Notes: generated from the sequence alone by a model not told the origin. DNA of 34,242 bases from an uncultured Lachnospiraceae bacterium (GCA_947631665.1 CANRMF010000020.1:1-34242), one strand, 5' to 3'; counted from the first letter of the stretch, positions 7,879 through 16,390 are shown. Numbers and translations are program-made.

Positions 7879-8775
7879 ATGGAATTAGAAAAGGCGTTTT
7901 TACAGTTGCTTGAAACCGTAAAAAAAGGAGAACCGGTAATCAATTATTTTCAGGTGCGGCAGCATGGAAAAACTATTTTAGACTGGGGAAGACTTCCGCA
8001 GAAGACGCGGCTCAACACATGGTCGGTCAGCAAAAGTTTTATTTCCGTAGCGGCGGGAATTGCGATGGACGAAGGACTGATTTCCATTGATGAAAAACTC
8101 TGCGACAGTTTTCAGGAGGCGCTTCCGGAAAATCCAAGCGCAAATCTGACGGAGCTGACGGTAAGGCATCTGCTTACCATGACGACAGGGTTGGAGTATC
8201 CGCTGTTTTTTGCAGATGACCAAGAGCGGTATGTGACAGAGGACTGGATTCGGTATTTCTTTTCCCAAAATTTCTGTTATGCGCCGCAGGAACGTTTTCT
8301 TTACAGCAATTTTAATACATATATGCTTTCCTGTCTGATTGAAAAAAAGGCGGGAAGGGATATGATGGAGTATCTGAAGGAAAGAGTTTTTTTACCGCTT
8401 AAAATATTGAGCCCCGACTGGACAAGATGCCCGATGGGACATCTTCATGCGGCAAACGGACTGTATCTGACAATCGATGAATTCGGCAATTTCGGTCAGA
8501 TGCTTTTAGATGGCGGCGTTTTTGAAGGACAAAGGATTGTATCTGAAAATTATCTGGAGATGGCGACAAAAAACCAGCTTCCGGAGGAATGGAGTACAAA
8601 GTACGGATTCCAGTTTTGGATCAATCCGGACGGAGTTTCTTACCGCGCCGATGGAAAATACGGACAGTATATTATCGTTCTTCCGCAGATGGATATGGTT
8701 GTGGCAGTGCAGTCCCTAGACGGCGGAGACGTGTTTGGAAAAGTCTGGGAACTGATTGAAAAAATCAAAGGATAA
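7879..8775 (+). CDS. Beta-lactamase-fold serine hydrolase
   Basis: The 298-residue protein belongs to the class C beta-lactamase/esterase-like family. The nucleophile motif S-x-x-K is SVSK at 49-52, the second motif Y-x-N is YSN at 142-144, and a glycine-rich strand near the C-terminus (around Y-R-A-D-G-K-Y-G) takes the place of the third motif. There is no signal peptide or membrane segment, so it should be cytoplasmic, unlike penicillin-binding relatives. Family members hydrolyse esters, amides or peptides; the substrate is unknown. The ATG at 7879 was preferred over an upstream in-frame GTG at 7792 because GAGGTG lies just before it and because the extra 29 residues would lie in the hairpin region and look non-protein-like. 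Confidence 0.75.
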   Translation: MELEKAFLQLLETVKKGEPVINYFQVRQHGKTILDWGRLPQKTRLNTWSVSKSFISVAAGIAMDEGLISIDEKLCDSFQEALPENPSANLTELTVRHLLTMTTGLEYPLFFADDQERYVTEDWIRYFFSQNFCYAPQERFLYSNFNTYMLSCLIEKKAGRDMMEYLKERVFLPLKILSPDWTRCPMGHLHAANGLYLTIDEFGNFGQMLLDGGVFEGQRIVSENYLEMATKNQLPEEWSTKYGFQFWINPDGVSYRADGKYGQYIIVLPQMDMVVAVQSLDGGDVFGKVWELIEKIKG

Positions 8776-8800
8776 ACGCTCATGACATTTCCCTAATGCG

Positions 8801-10192
8801 TTACAGTCCGATAAATTTTTTTGCATTGAAATAACAGATATCCCTGACCAGATTTCCGAGCAGGTCATAGTCCATTGGATATTCGCCCTGTTCGACCAGT
8901 TTTCCGATAAAATCACATAAAATCCGGCGGAAATAATCATGCCTTGTATAGGAAAGAAAACTGCGGGAGTCTGTCAACATTCCGATAAAATTCCCCAAAA
9001 CGCCCTGATTTGCAAGAGACGTTAAATGGCTTGTAATGCCGGCTTTATGATCGTTGAACCACCATGCGCAGCCATGCTGGATTTTTCCCAGAGGAACGCT
9101 GTCCTGAAAGCAGCCAATTGCTGTGTCAATGGCGGTATTGTCTGTCGGATTTAATGAATAGAGAATTGTTTTAGGCAGTTTTCCGGCGGTTGTCAGGTCG
9201 TCTAAAAAATGCACGAGAGATGAAATCGGCGCATGGTCGCCGATACAGTCAAATCCCGTATCTGCTCCTAAAATTTGAAAATTCCGACTGTTGCAATTTC
9301 TCATCACTCCGTAATGCAGCTGCATTACCCAGCCGCGTCTGTGATATTCCTCAGCCATAAACTTCAGACATTCCGTTTTAAATTTTAATGCGTCACCAAT
9401 ACCGACAGGCATTTGGTTTAACGCGCCTGTAAAAATCGTATCGACTTCCTGCGCGGACGCAGGTTCGTACATAATATAGGCAAGGCTGTGGTCTGCAATC
9501 CGGCATTGCATGGCTTCAAAAAAGTCCATGTGGCTTCGGACGGCTTTTTTTAGCGTTTCAAAAGAGTTGATTGAAATTCCGCTGACGTCAGATAACTGCC
9601 GGATATAGTCGGAAAAATCTTCCTTTTCAATCGAAAGCAGACGATCCGGTCTCCACGTAGGAAGCACCCGCACATCAAAACCACTCTCCTGAATTTTTTG
9701 ATGATACTGCAGCGAATCCACAGGATCATCGGTCGTACAAATCACTTCAACATGGGACATTCCGATAATGTCTTTGACGGACAGCCGGGAAAGTTTTTCA
9801 TTACAGAGCTCCCAGACTTCCTGCGCGCTGTCTTTACTTAAAATTCCCTCATACCCGAAATATTTTTTTAATTCCAGATGAGACCAGTGAAAAAGAGGAT
9901 TTCCTATCAGCTTCGGCATCACCTCTGCCCATTTCATAAATTTATCCCGATTGGGCGCATCGCCTGTAATATATTTTTCTTCAATCCCACAGGCGCGCAT
10001 GACGCGCCATTTGTAGTGGTCTTCTCCGAGCCATAAATCCGTAATATCGCCAAAAGTGACATTATCCGCAATTTCTTTTGGGTTGATGTGACAGTGATAA
10101 TCAATGACAGGCAGATCTTTTGCAAAATCCCGATACAGTTTTTTTGCAACGCTGTGATTTAAAAGAAAATCATCATCTAAAAATTGTTTCAT
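8801..10192 (-). CDS. uxaC: Glucuronate (uronate) isomerase
   Basis: The 463-residue product matches uronate isomerase, which converts D-glucuronate to D-fructuronate (and galacturonate to tagaturonate). The amidohydrolase-type metal site begins with H33-C-H35 in IDYHCHINP, and conserved blocks such as WWFNDHKAG and TDSRSFLSYTRHDYFRRILC are present. The start is the ATG at 10190-10192, with GGAG 6 bases upstream. A TTG four codons earlier is in frame but would place the GGAG inside the gene. It lies 13 bases downstream of the LacI-family gene on the same strand, so regulator and enzyme form one operon. It supplies the first intracellular step after beta-glucuronidase (uidA at 16391) and completes the pathway encoded to the right. 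Confidence 0.93.
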   Translation of the reverse strand: MKQFLDDDFLLNHSVAKKLYRDFAKDLPVIDYHCHINPKEIADNVTFGDITDLWLGEDHYKWRVMRACGIEEKYITGDAPNRDKFMKWAEVMPKLIGNPLFHWSHLELKKYFGYEGILSKDSAQEVWELCNEKLSRLSVKDIIGMSHVEVICTTDDPVDSLQYHQKIQESGFDVRVLPTWRPDRLLSIEKEDFSDYIRQLSDVSGISINSFETLKKAVRSHMDFFEAMQCRIADHSLAYIMYEPASAQEVDTIFTGALNQMPVGIGDALKFKTECLKFMAEEYHRRGWVMQLHYGVMRNCNSRNFQILGADTGFDCIGDHAPISSLVHFLDDLTTAGKLPKTILYSLNPTDNTAIDTAIGCFQDSVPLGKIQHGCAWWFNDHKAGITSHLTSLANQGVLGNFIGMLTDSRSFLSYTRHDYFRRILCDFIGKLVEQGEYPMDYDLLGNLVRDICYFNAKKFIGL

Positions 10193-10205
10193 ACAAAACT
10201 CCAAT

Positions 10206-11201
10206 CTATTTTGTCGTGCCGCGCCTGATAAAGCAGGCGGAAACCATTGTTTTATTTGGAACTGCCTGACCGTTAAAAATATTCATGACATTTTCTACGG
10301 TGTTGCCGCAGATGTATTCCAACCGGTTGTCTATTGTCGAAAGCTCCGGTTCGCAGCAGACGGCAACTTTTGAGTTGTTGTATCCGATAATCGAAAATTC
10401 ATCAGGAATCCGAAATTCCTGCGCCTTTGCAAACTTATGCGCGGATACGGCAAGTTCGTCGTCGCCTGCAATTACGCAGTCAAAAGCAAACTGCTGATAA
10501 TGCGCTGCCAGCGCTGATTTTGTTGCGTCAATGGAAGTATTCATACATAAAATCTGATTTGGCTCAGCCGAAAGTCCCAAGATTTCAAGGGCGTTTAGAA
10601 ATCCGCGTTCTTTTTGTCTTCCGCTGTAAGAAGCGGAGCGGTATAAAAAGAGCGGTTTTGTAAATCCATCGTCAAACAGTTTGATTGCAGCAGAACGGAC
10701 AGCCCCCGCGTCATCGCATAGAGTGCAGTAAAAGTTTTCCGTATCCAGAAATCCGTTGATACAGAAAACGGGAACCTGCAGGGCGGCGTCAATTAAGTAT
10801 TGGTTATCGGACGGGTGATTTTCAATAAAGGTGGAGCCGACTAAGACAATGGCGTCCACTTTTTTGGAAAGAATCAGCCTTAAATATTTCTGCCGGATTG
10901 ACAATTCGTATCCGGTACAGCACAAGATACAGTCGTAACCGTTTGCGCGGAACCCACGCTCCAAGTAAGAAATGGCGGTCGCCAAAAAATGGTCTGAACA
11001 ATCAGCGCACAGCAGTCCAATTGTCTGAATGGTATTATTGGTCAGACCTCTGGCAAACACGTTTGGAGTGTAGCCGGTTTCTTTCATCACTGCCAGAACT
11101 TTTTTGCGGGTTTTTTCGCTTACGTTTTCAGAACCGTTTAAAACTCTGGAAACGGTCGCAATTGAAACGCCCGCTTTTTTTGAAATATCATAAATATTCA
11201 T
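10206..11201 (-). CDS. LacI-family transcriptional repressor of hexuronate genes
   Basis: The 331-residue product has an N-terminal LacI helix-turn-helix (about residues 3-25, DISKKAGVSIATVSRVLNG), the hinge, and a periplasmic-binding-protein-like effector domain to the end. LacI proteins bind palindromes centred on CG. Near-identical palindromes lie over its own promoter (11257-11272) and over the uxuA promoter (12719-12732), which supports it as the local repressor of both operons. The inducer is probably a pathway intermediate such as fructuronate, mannonate or KDG, but the sequence does not say which. The gene leads the leftward operon and would be self-repressed. Confidence 0.88.
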   Translation of the reverse strand: MNIYDISKKAGVSIATVSRVLNGSENVSEKTRKKVLAVMKETGYTPNVFARGLTNNTIQTIGLLCADCSDHFLATAISYLERGFRANGYDCILCCTGYELSIRQKYLRLILSKKVDAIVLVGSTFIENHPSDNQYLIDAALQVPVFCINGFLDTENFYCTLCDDAGAVRSAAIKLFDDGFTKPLFLYRSASYSGRQKERGFLNALEILGLSAEPNQILCMNTSIDATKSALAAHYQQFAFDCVIAGDDELAVSAHKFAKAQEFRIPDEFSIIGYNNSKVAVCCEPELSTIDNRLEYICGNTVENVMNIFNGQAVPNKTMVSACFIRRGTTK

Positions 11202-11256
11202 ATGGATACCTTACCGCCGGGCAAAACGAGGCTTTCCTTTCTTTGGAATCAATTTA

Positions 11257-11272
11257 TTGTAAACGCTTACAA
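11257..11272. promoter_or_regulatory. LacI-type operator at the lacI-uxaC promoter
   Basis: TTGTAAACGCTTACAA is palindromic except for one base pair. With flanking AATTTA it matches the copy at 12719 over about 20 bases. It begins 6 bp downstream of the -10 box of the leftward promoter, where bound repressor would block transcription. Confidence 0.8.
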
Positions 11273-11278
11273 TTCTGG

Positions 11279-11307
11279 ATTATAACTGAATTGCGGATAG
11301 AATACAA
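11279..11307 (-). promoter_or_regulatory. Predicted promoter of the lacI-uxaC operon
   Basis: On the minus strand TTGTAT (11302-11307) and TATAAT (11279-11284) are 17 bp apart. The operator follows immediately, giving a leader of about 70 bases before the regulator's ATG. Confidence 0.65.
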
Positions 11308-11385
11308 GAAAATATTTCTTTTTTAATATATGGGATTTAAGTCGACGGCTGGGCCGGAAGTCCGCAATGGAATAAAATACGGAAA

Positions 11386-11412
11386 AGTTTTGCGATTATA
11401 AATCGCAAAACT
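11386..11412. promoter_or_regulatory. Perfect 12-bp inverted repeat upstream of the ATPase
   Basis: AGTTTTGCGATT (11386-11397) and AATCGCAAAACT (11401-11412) are exact reverse complements around a 3-base ATA. A third copy of the half-site, TTTTGCGAT, occurs at 11429-11437 overlapping the -10 box. It is not followed by a T-tract in either direction, so an operator is more likely than a terminator. Confidence 0.65.
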
Positions 11413-11414
11413 AA

Positions 11415-11442
11415 TTGATTTTTGAAAATTTTGCGATATAAT
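11415..11442 (+). promoter_or_regulatory. Predicted promoter of the ATPase gene
   Basis: TTGATT (11415-11420) and TATAAT (11437-11442) are 16 bp apart. The -35 box directly follows the inverted repeat, and the ribosome site GGAGG (11454-11458) is only about 12 bases after the -10, so the leader is very short. Confidence 0.6.
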
Positions 11443-11466
11443 ATTTTGCAAACGGAGGTAATTTTC

Positions 11467-12678
11467 ATGATTTACAGACCGATGTATGTAGATAAAATCA
11501 TGGCTTATGTAGACGCGCCCTTTGTAAAGGTATTGACCGGAGTCCGCCGCTGCGGAAAGTCTACGATACTCAAAATGATTATGGAAAAACTGCAGACGGA
11601 GCGGAATATTCCTGCAGACCGTATTGTAAGTTGCCGCTATGATTCGATGGAATACGAGGATATGACGGCAAAACAGATGTACGCGCACCTGAAAGAGCGC
11701 CTTTCACCTGACGGAAAAACCTATCTGTTTCTTGATGAGGTTCAGGAAATTAAAGGGTGGGAAAAGGTTGTAAACTCTTTGCTCTCGGATTTTGATGTGG
11801 ACTTGTATGTGACAGGTTCAAATTCCCGTATGATGTCTTCAGAGATTTCCACTCATCTGACCGGAAGATACATTACTTTTCGCATTTTCACCCTGTCCTT
11901 TTCGGAATATCTGATGTTTAAGGCAACATATGATACGGTCGGCAATCCGAGAACGGAACTTGCAGATTATATTCGGTTGGGTGGTTTTCCCGCAACGCAC
12001 CTGCAAAAGTATTCGCAGGACGAGATTTATACAATTGTTCGTGATATTTATAACTCAACCATTTTCTCGGATATTGTGAGACGAAATCAAATCAGAAAAA
12101 TAGACCAGTTGGAGCGGGTAGTCAAATATACTTTCCAAAATGTCGGCAGCACATTTTCGGCAAAGTCGATTTCGGATTACCTGAAATCGGAGCACAGGAT
12201 ATTGGATAACGAAACGGTGTATCGCTATCTTGAAAAACTGGAAAAGGCGTATCTGCTTCACCGGTGTTCCCGGTATGATTTACAGGGAAAGGAAATTCTG
12301 AAAACGCAGGAGAAGTTTTATCTTGCAGATAACGCCCTGCGATACAGTGTCCTCGGCTACAATGCCGACAGTGTTGCAGCAAGCCTCGAAAACATTGTGT
12401 ACTTGGAACTTTGCCGTAGAGGGTACACCGTTTATATTGGCAAAACAAATGACGGAGAAATTAACTTTGTGGCAACGAGACAGAATGAAAAGATTTATAT
12501 TCAGGTTACGCAGGAGATTAACTCCGAAAAGACCGAAAAACGGGAATACAACCGTTTGCTTGAAATCCACGACAATTATCCCAAATATGTACTCAGGGCA
12601 GATGAATTTGCAGGGGGAAACTATGAAGGCATTAAGACAATGCATATAGCAGATTTCCTGCTCAGTCCGGAATATTAA
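11467..12678 (+). CDS. AAA-type ATPase with C-terminal DUF4143-like domain
   Basis: The 403-residue protein begins with an AAA domain: Walker A GVRRCGKST (about 25-33), Walker B YLFLDEVQEI (D90, E91), and a TGSNS sensor-like strand. A winged-helix-like stretch follows, then a C-terminal part with the usual 'Y-L-E-L-C-R-R-G-Y' and E-I-N-F-V...Y-I-Q-V strands. That segment resembles a PD-(D/E)xK core, but the usual aspartate is asparagine here (INFVA), so nuclease activity is doubtful. Such ATPases are numerous in gut anaerobes and have no settled role. The start at 11467 has GGAGG 8 bases upstream; earlier in-frame codons fall in the promoter. It splits the uronate regulon but has its own promoter, suggesting insertion between two pre-existing operons. 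Confidence 0.8.
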   Translation: MIYRPMYVDKIMAYVDAPFVKVLTGVRRCGKSTILKMIMEKLQTERNIPADRIVSCRYDSMEYEDMTAKQMYAHLKERLSPDGKTYLFLDEVQEIKGWEKVVNSLLSDFDVDLYVTGSNSRMMSSEISTHLTGRYITFRIFTLSFSEYLMFKATYDTVGNPRTELADYIRLGGFPATHLQKYSQDEIYTIVRDIYNSTIFSDIVRRNQIRKIDQLERVVKYTFQNVGSTFSAKSISDYLKSEHRILDNETVYRYLEKLEKAYLLHRCSRYDLQGKEILKTQEKFYLADNALRYSVLGYNADSVAASLENIVYLELCRRGYTVYIGKTNDGEINFVATRQNEKIYIQVTQEINSEKTEKREYNRLLEIHDNYPKYVLRADEFAGGNYEGIKTMHIADFLLSPEY

Positions 12679-12686
12679 AATGAAAG

Positions 12687-12732
12687 TTGACATTCTGAAG
12701 TTCCTGTTGTAAATTTATTGTAAGCGCTTACA
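12687..12732 (+). promoter_or_regulatory. Promoter and LacI-type operator of the uxuA operon
   Basis: A perfect -35 TTGACA (12687-12692) is followed 17 bp later by a weak -10 TAAATT (12710-12715). The palindrome TGTAAGCGCTTACA (12719-12732) overlaps the expected transcription start. It matches the operator at 11257 apart from one core base, including the preceding AATTTAT, so both operons should share the repressor. Confidence 0.75.
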
Positions 12733-12786
12733 CTCTGCTGTCAGGCAGAGCTGCGGCGGTAATGACACAGATATGAGGTAACAGAA

Positions 12787-13854
12787 ATGAAAATGACTTT
12801 TCGCTGGTATGGCAAAGACGATCCGGTGACGCTTGAAAATATCCGGCAGATTCCCGGAGTGGAAGGCGTGGTAACGGCAGTTTATGACGTGCCGCCCGGA
12901 GCGGTATGGCCGATGGACAGTATCCGGAATTTAAAAGCCGACATTGGGAAACATGGTCTTAGTATGGAAGTGATTGAAAGTGTTCCGGTACATGAAGACA
13001 TTAAACTGGGGCGCGGAAGATGCGCAGAATACATAGAAAATTATAAGGAAAATATCAGAAGGCTGGCGTCGGTCGGAGTGAAATGTATCTGCTATAATTT
13101 TATGCCGGTGTTTGACTGGACCCGCTCGCGGTTAAATCAGCCGTTGGCAGACGGCTCCAACGCATTGGTTTACTATAAGAAAGATGTGGAACAGATGGAT
13201 CCGAAAAAGGCGCGTCTTCCCGGCTGGGATACTTCTTATGCGCCGGAGGAAATCAGTGGACTGATCAGCGCTTATCAGAAATTAGGCGCAGAGGGTTTGT
13301 GGAAAAATCTGGAACATTTTATTTTGGAGATTATGCCTGTGGCAAAAGAGTGTGACGTCTATATGGGTATTCACCCGGACGATCCGCCTTGGCCGGTGTT
13401 CGGGCTTCCGCGAATTATAACAGATGAAAAAAATATTGACCGGCTGCTGGGCATTTATGACGATCCGCATCATGGTCTGACGCTGTGCAGCGGAAGTCTT
13501 GGGTGCGCGAGAAAGAATGATATTGTGCGCATGGTAAGAAAATACAGCGCGATGAATCGGATTTGTTTCGCCCACGTCCGCAATGTAAAAATATTAGAAG
13601 ACGGTTCGTTTGAGGAGTCCTCGCATCTTTCAAGAGATGGAAGTCTGGATATTTATGAAATTCTCAAAGCATACCACGATACCGGATTTGACGGATATGT
13701 CAGACCGGATCATGGACGAATGATTTGGGGTGAGCAGGGAAAACCCGGATACGGTCTGTTTGACAGAGCCTTGGGGGCTGCTTATATCAACGGAATCTGG
13801 GAAGCGTTAGAAAAGGAGAACAAAGATGGAAATTCCAAAGAAAACAGATTTTAA
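12787..13854 (+). CDS. uxuA: Mannonate dehydratase
   Basis: The 355-residue protein matches UxuA, a TIM-barrel metalloenzyme that dehydrates D-mannonate to 2-keto-3-deoxygluconate (KDG). Characteristic stretches include FRWYGKDDPVTL at the N-terminus, the CYNFMPVFDWTR block, the metal-site region GIHPDDPPWPVFGLPRI, and the C-terminal RPDHGRMIWGE. It is the first gene after the repressed promoter and is preceded by GAGG. An ATG two codons in is an alternative start. Its last 29 bases overlap the next gene in another frame, which implies coupled translation with the mannonate oxidoreductase that makes its substrate. Confidence 0.95.
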   Translation: MKMTFRWYGKDDPVTLENIRQIPGVEGVVTAVYDVPPGAVWPMDSIRNLKADIGKHGLSMEVIESVPVHEDIKLGRGRCAEYIENYKENIRRLASVGVKCICYNFMPVFDWTRSRLNQPLADGSNALVYYKKDVEQMDPKKARLPGWDTSYAPEEISGLISAYQKLGAEGLWKNLEHFILEIMPVAKECDVYMGIHPDDPPWPVFGLPRIITDEKNIDRLLGIYDDPHHGLTLCSGSLGCARKNDIVRMVRKYSAMNRICFAHVRNVKILEDGSFEESSHLSRDGSLDIYEILKAYHDTGFDGYVRPDHGRMIWGEQGKPGYGLFDRALGAAYINGIWEALEKENKDGNSKENRF

Positions 13855-14665
13855 GGGAAAAACAGTAGTCATTACAGGTGCCGGAGGCGTTCTCTGCTCC
13901 ATGTTTGCAAAGGCGATGGCGGCGGCAGGAGCAAAAACCGCACTGCTTGACATCAACGAGAAATCCGCGCGGGCGGCAGCAGAAGAAATCAAAGCAGACG
14001 GAGGTATCGCGGAAGGCTACGCCTGTAATGTTTTGGAAAAGGACAGTATTGAACAGGCGCATACCGAAATTTTAAGAGATTTTGGCGCGTGCGATATTTT
14101 AATTAACGGTGCAGGGGGAAACAATCCGAGGGCGACTACGGATTTGGAGTATTTTGTTCCGGGAGAAGAACGGAAAAGTTTTTTTGATTTGGAAGCGGAC
14201 GGAATTGAATTTGTATTCCGTTTAAATTATATGGGAAGTTTTCTTCCGACACAGGTATTTGCAAAAGACATGATTGGAAAAAAGGGGTGCAGTATCATCA
14301 ATATTTCCAGCATGAACGCATTTACCCCGCTTACAAAAATTCCCGCATACAGTGGCGCAAAAGCGGCGGTGTCCAACTATACCCAGTGGCTTGCGGTGCA
14401 TTTTTCTAAGGTTGGCATCAGGTGCAATGCGATTGCTCCGGGATTTTTCGTGACAGGGCAGAATGAAAAACTGCTCTTTCAGGAGGACGGAACGCCGACG
14501 GAAAGAACGGAGAAAATTTTGAGAAGTACGCCAATGGAACGGTTTGGAAAACCGGAGGAGCTGTTAGGAACGCTGTTTTATCTCTGTGATGAAAAAGCGT
14601 CCGGTTTTGTCAACGGCGTGGTCATTCCGGTCGATGGCGGGTTTTCAGCTTATTCGGGAGTTTAA
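13826..14665 (+). CDS. SDR-type D-mannonate oxidoreductase (fructuronate reductase)
   Basis: The 279-residue protein is a classical short-chain dehydrogenase. The nucleotide loop TGAGGVLC (18-24) replaces the usual last glycine by cysteine, NGAGG follows near residue 94, and the catalytic set S161/S162, Y175 and K179 is complete in NISSMNAF and YSGAK. Its place between uxuA and kdgA, and the need for a fructuronate-to-mannonate step, support reduction of D-fructuronate with NAD(P)H. This fills the role of UxuB by an unrelated, Bacillus YjmF-like SDR. The substrate is therefore inferred from context. GGAG lies about 7 bases before the ATG, inside the end of uxuA. Confidence 0.82.
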   Translation: MEIPKKTDFKGKTVVITGAGGVLCSMFAKAMAAAGAKTALLDINEKSARAAAEEIKADGGIAEGYACNVLEKDSIEQAHTEILRDFGACDILINGAGGNNPRATTDLEYFVPGEERKSFFDLEADGIEFVFRLNYMGSFLPTQVFAKDMIGKKGCSIINISSMNAFTPLTKIPAYSGAKAAVSNYTQWLAVHFSKVGIRCNAIAPGFFVTGQNEKLLFQEDGTPTERTEKILRSTPMERFGKPEELLGTLFYLCDEKASGFVNGVVIPVDGGFSAYSGV

Positions 14666-14681
14666 AGTCAATGAAAGGGAA

Positions 14682-14717
14682 ATGATAGGTGTTCTGGAAA
14701 AAAGGAAAGGGAAATGA
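14682..14717 (+). other. 11-codon leader cistron coupled to kdgA
   Basis: ATG at 14682 opens a frame MIGVLEKRKGK whose TGA (14715-14717) overlaps the kdgA ATG at 14714 as ATGA. The DNA around it (from 14673) is an imperfect copy, shifted 32 bp, of the kdgA start region (from 14705), and the peptide resembles the start of KdgA (MMDVLEKIRK). It looks like a duplicated initiation region that may couple or tune kdgA translation. Confidence 0.45.
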
Positions 14718-15349
14718 TGGACGTTTTAGAAAAAATCAGAAAAAGTAAAATCATTCCGGTGGTGGTCATTGAAAATGTGGAAGATGCCAAACCGCTGGCA
14801 GAAGCGCTTTTTACGGTGGGACTTCACTGTGTGGAGATTACCTTCAGGACGAAAGCCGCTTTGGAGGCAATCCGCATTATCAAAGAAGCGTATCCTGAAA
14901 TGACCGTCGGCGCGGGAACCGTTCTTCAGACAGAGCAGGTCTGTCAGGCGCAAAAGGCGGGAGCGGAGTTTATTGTGAGTCCGGGTTCCAATGAAAAGGT
15001 AATCCGGTTTTGCATGGCAGACGGCATCTGCATTATTCCGGGAGTTATGACGCCGAGTGAAATTGAAAAAAATCTGGAAGCCGGTCTGGGTGTTATGAAA
15101 TTTTTTCCGGCGCAGCAGGCAGGCGGCATTGAATTTTTGAAAGCCCTCCATGCGCCTTATCCGATGGTGCGGTTTATGCCGACGGGAGGGATTACTCCTG
15201 AAAATATCAGGGAATATCTTAAAAATGACTTTATCATTGCATGTGGAGGAAGCTGGATTGTTCCAAAAAATTTATTAGAGGAAAAGAATTTCCAAGAAAT
15301 TCACCGGCTGGCAGAGCAGGCTGTCAAAATTGCAGAAGAATTTCAATAG
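14714..15349 (+). CDS. kdgA: KDPG/KHG aldolase
   Basis: The 211-residue product has the length and barrel order of 2-keto-3-deoxy-6-phosphogluconate aldolase. The Schiff-base lysine is K128 in VMKFFPAQ, the catalytic glutamate is E41 in CVEITFRT, and phosphate-binding glycines appear in MPTGGI. It cleaves KDPG to pyruvate and glyceraldehyde-3-phosphate, the last step of the pathway, in the cytoplasm. Two adjacent ATG codons (14714 and 14717) are both possible; AAGGAAAGGG precedes them. The gene is 9 bases ahead of kdgK, whose product makes its substrate. Confidence 0.93.
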   Translation: MMDVLEKIRKSKIIPVVVIENVEDAKPLAEALFTVGLHCVEITFRTKAALEAIRIIKEAYPEMTVGAGTVLQTEQVCQAQKAGAEFIVSPGSNEKVIRFCMADGICIIPGVMTPSEIEKNLEAGLGVMKFFPAQQAGGIEFLKALHAPYPMVRFMPTGGITPENIREYLKNDFIIACGGSWIVPKNLLEEKNFQEIHRLAEQAVKIAEEFQ

Positions 15350-15357
15350 GAGGAATT

Positions 15358-16380
15358 ATGGCAAAAGTAGTGACGATGGGCGAACTTTTGGTACGGTTGT
15401 CCACAATCAATTATGAAAGGCTTGACCAGTCAAAACAACTGGAGGTCTGTTATGGCGGTAGCGAGGCGAATGTGGCAGTTTCTCTGGCGGGATTCGGGCA
15501 TGAGAGCGTTTATATTACCAGACTGCCTGAAAATCCGATTGCGCAGGCTGCGGTAAAAACGCTGAGAAAATATGGCGTGGATACGTCAAAAATTGCATGG
15601 GGCGGAACCCGTATGGGGCTTTACTTTTTGGAAACGGGTTCAGGCTACCGCCCTTCCAATGTTGTCTACGACAGGGCTGATTCCGCGATGAGTCTTGCCC
15701 GATTGGACGATTTTGATTTTGACGAAATCTTTGCAGGCGCCGACTGGTTTCATTACTCCGGAATTACGCCTGCAATCAGTAACGAGGCAAGAGAGTTGAC
15801 GATGGAAGCGGTAAAGGCGGCAAAACGAAACGGTCTTATTGTAAGCTGCGATTTGAATTTCAGAAAAAAACTCTGGACTATTGAACAGGCGCGAAGCGTG
15901 ATGTCCGAACTGATGGCGTATACGGACGTCTGCATGGGCGGCAGGGAAGATGCGGTAAAAGTGCTTGGATTTACTCTCTCAGAGAGAAACGGGGACGATA
16001 CCCCAAATCTTCCGGCGTATGAAGAAATGTTCCGGAACATGGTGGAAAAATATTCATTTTCCTATGTCACATGCAGCGTGAGAAGAAGCCACACAGCCTC
16101 GGACAATGAATTGAGCGGACTGCTTTATGACGGGCATAAACTTTATCAGGCAAAAAATTACCGCATGGCGCCGATGGTTGACCGCGTAGGCGGCGGAGAT
16201 GCGTTTGCAGCGGGAATGATTTCGGCAATTCTGCAAAACAAAACCCCGCAGGAAGCCGTTGATTTTGCGACTGCAGCGTCCGTATTGAAGCATACGATAC
16301 CGGGTGATGTCAATCTGGTAACGACAGAGGAAGTCGAAGCGTTGATGAACGGAAAAAAATTTGGGAGAGTATCAAGATAG
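15358..16380 (+). CDS. kdgK: 2-keto-3-deoxygluconate kinase (PfkB family)
   Basis: The 340-residue protein is a ribokinase-fold sugar kinase. The N-terminal substrate loop GGSEANVAVSLAGFG (starting near residue 33) and the C-terminal anion-hole motif GGGDAF with catalytic base D281 are intact. Its place right after the aldolase in a uronate operon points to phosphorylation of KDG at C6 with ATP. The ATG at 15358 was chosen because AGGAGG lies immediately upstream; a longer frame from 15241 would run through the end of kdgA. Its TAG is followed after 10 bases by the uidA ATG, and the ribosome site of uidA overlaps the stop. Confidence 0.9.
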   Translation: MAKVVTMGELLVRLSTINYERLDQSKQLEVCYGGSEANVAVSLAGFGHESVYITRLPENPIAQAAVKTLRKYGVDTSKIAWGGTRMGLYFLETGSGYRPSNVVYDRADSAMSLARLDDFDFDEIFAGADWFHYSGITPAISNEARELTMEAVKAAKRNGLIVSCDLNFRKKLWTIEQARSVMSELMAYTDVCMGGREDAVKVLGFTLSERNGDDTPNLPAYEEMFRNMVEKYSFSYVTCSVRRSHTASDNELSGLLYDGHKLYQAKNYRMAPMVDRVGGGDAFAAGMISAILQNKTPQEAVDFATAASVLKHTIPGDVNLVTTEEVEALMNGKKFGRVSR

Positions 16381-16390
16381 GAGAAAAAAG

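Noticed and set aside
15241-15357. Upstream extension of the kdgK frame into kdgA
   Set aside because: It lies in another frame over the conserved end of kdgA, while AGGAGG and ATG at 15358 give the family's normal N-terminus.
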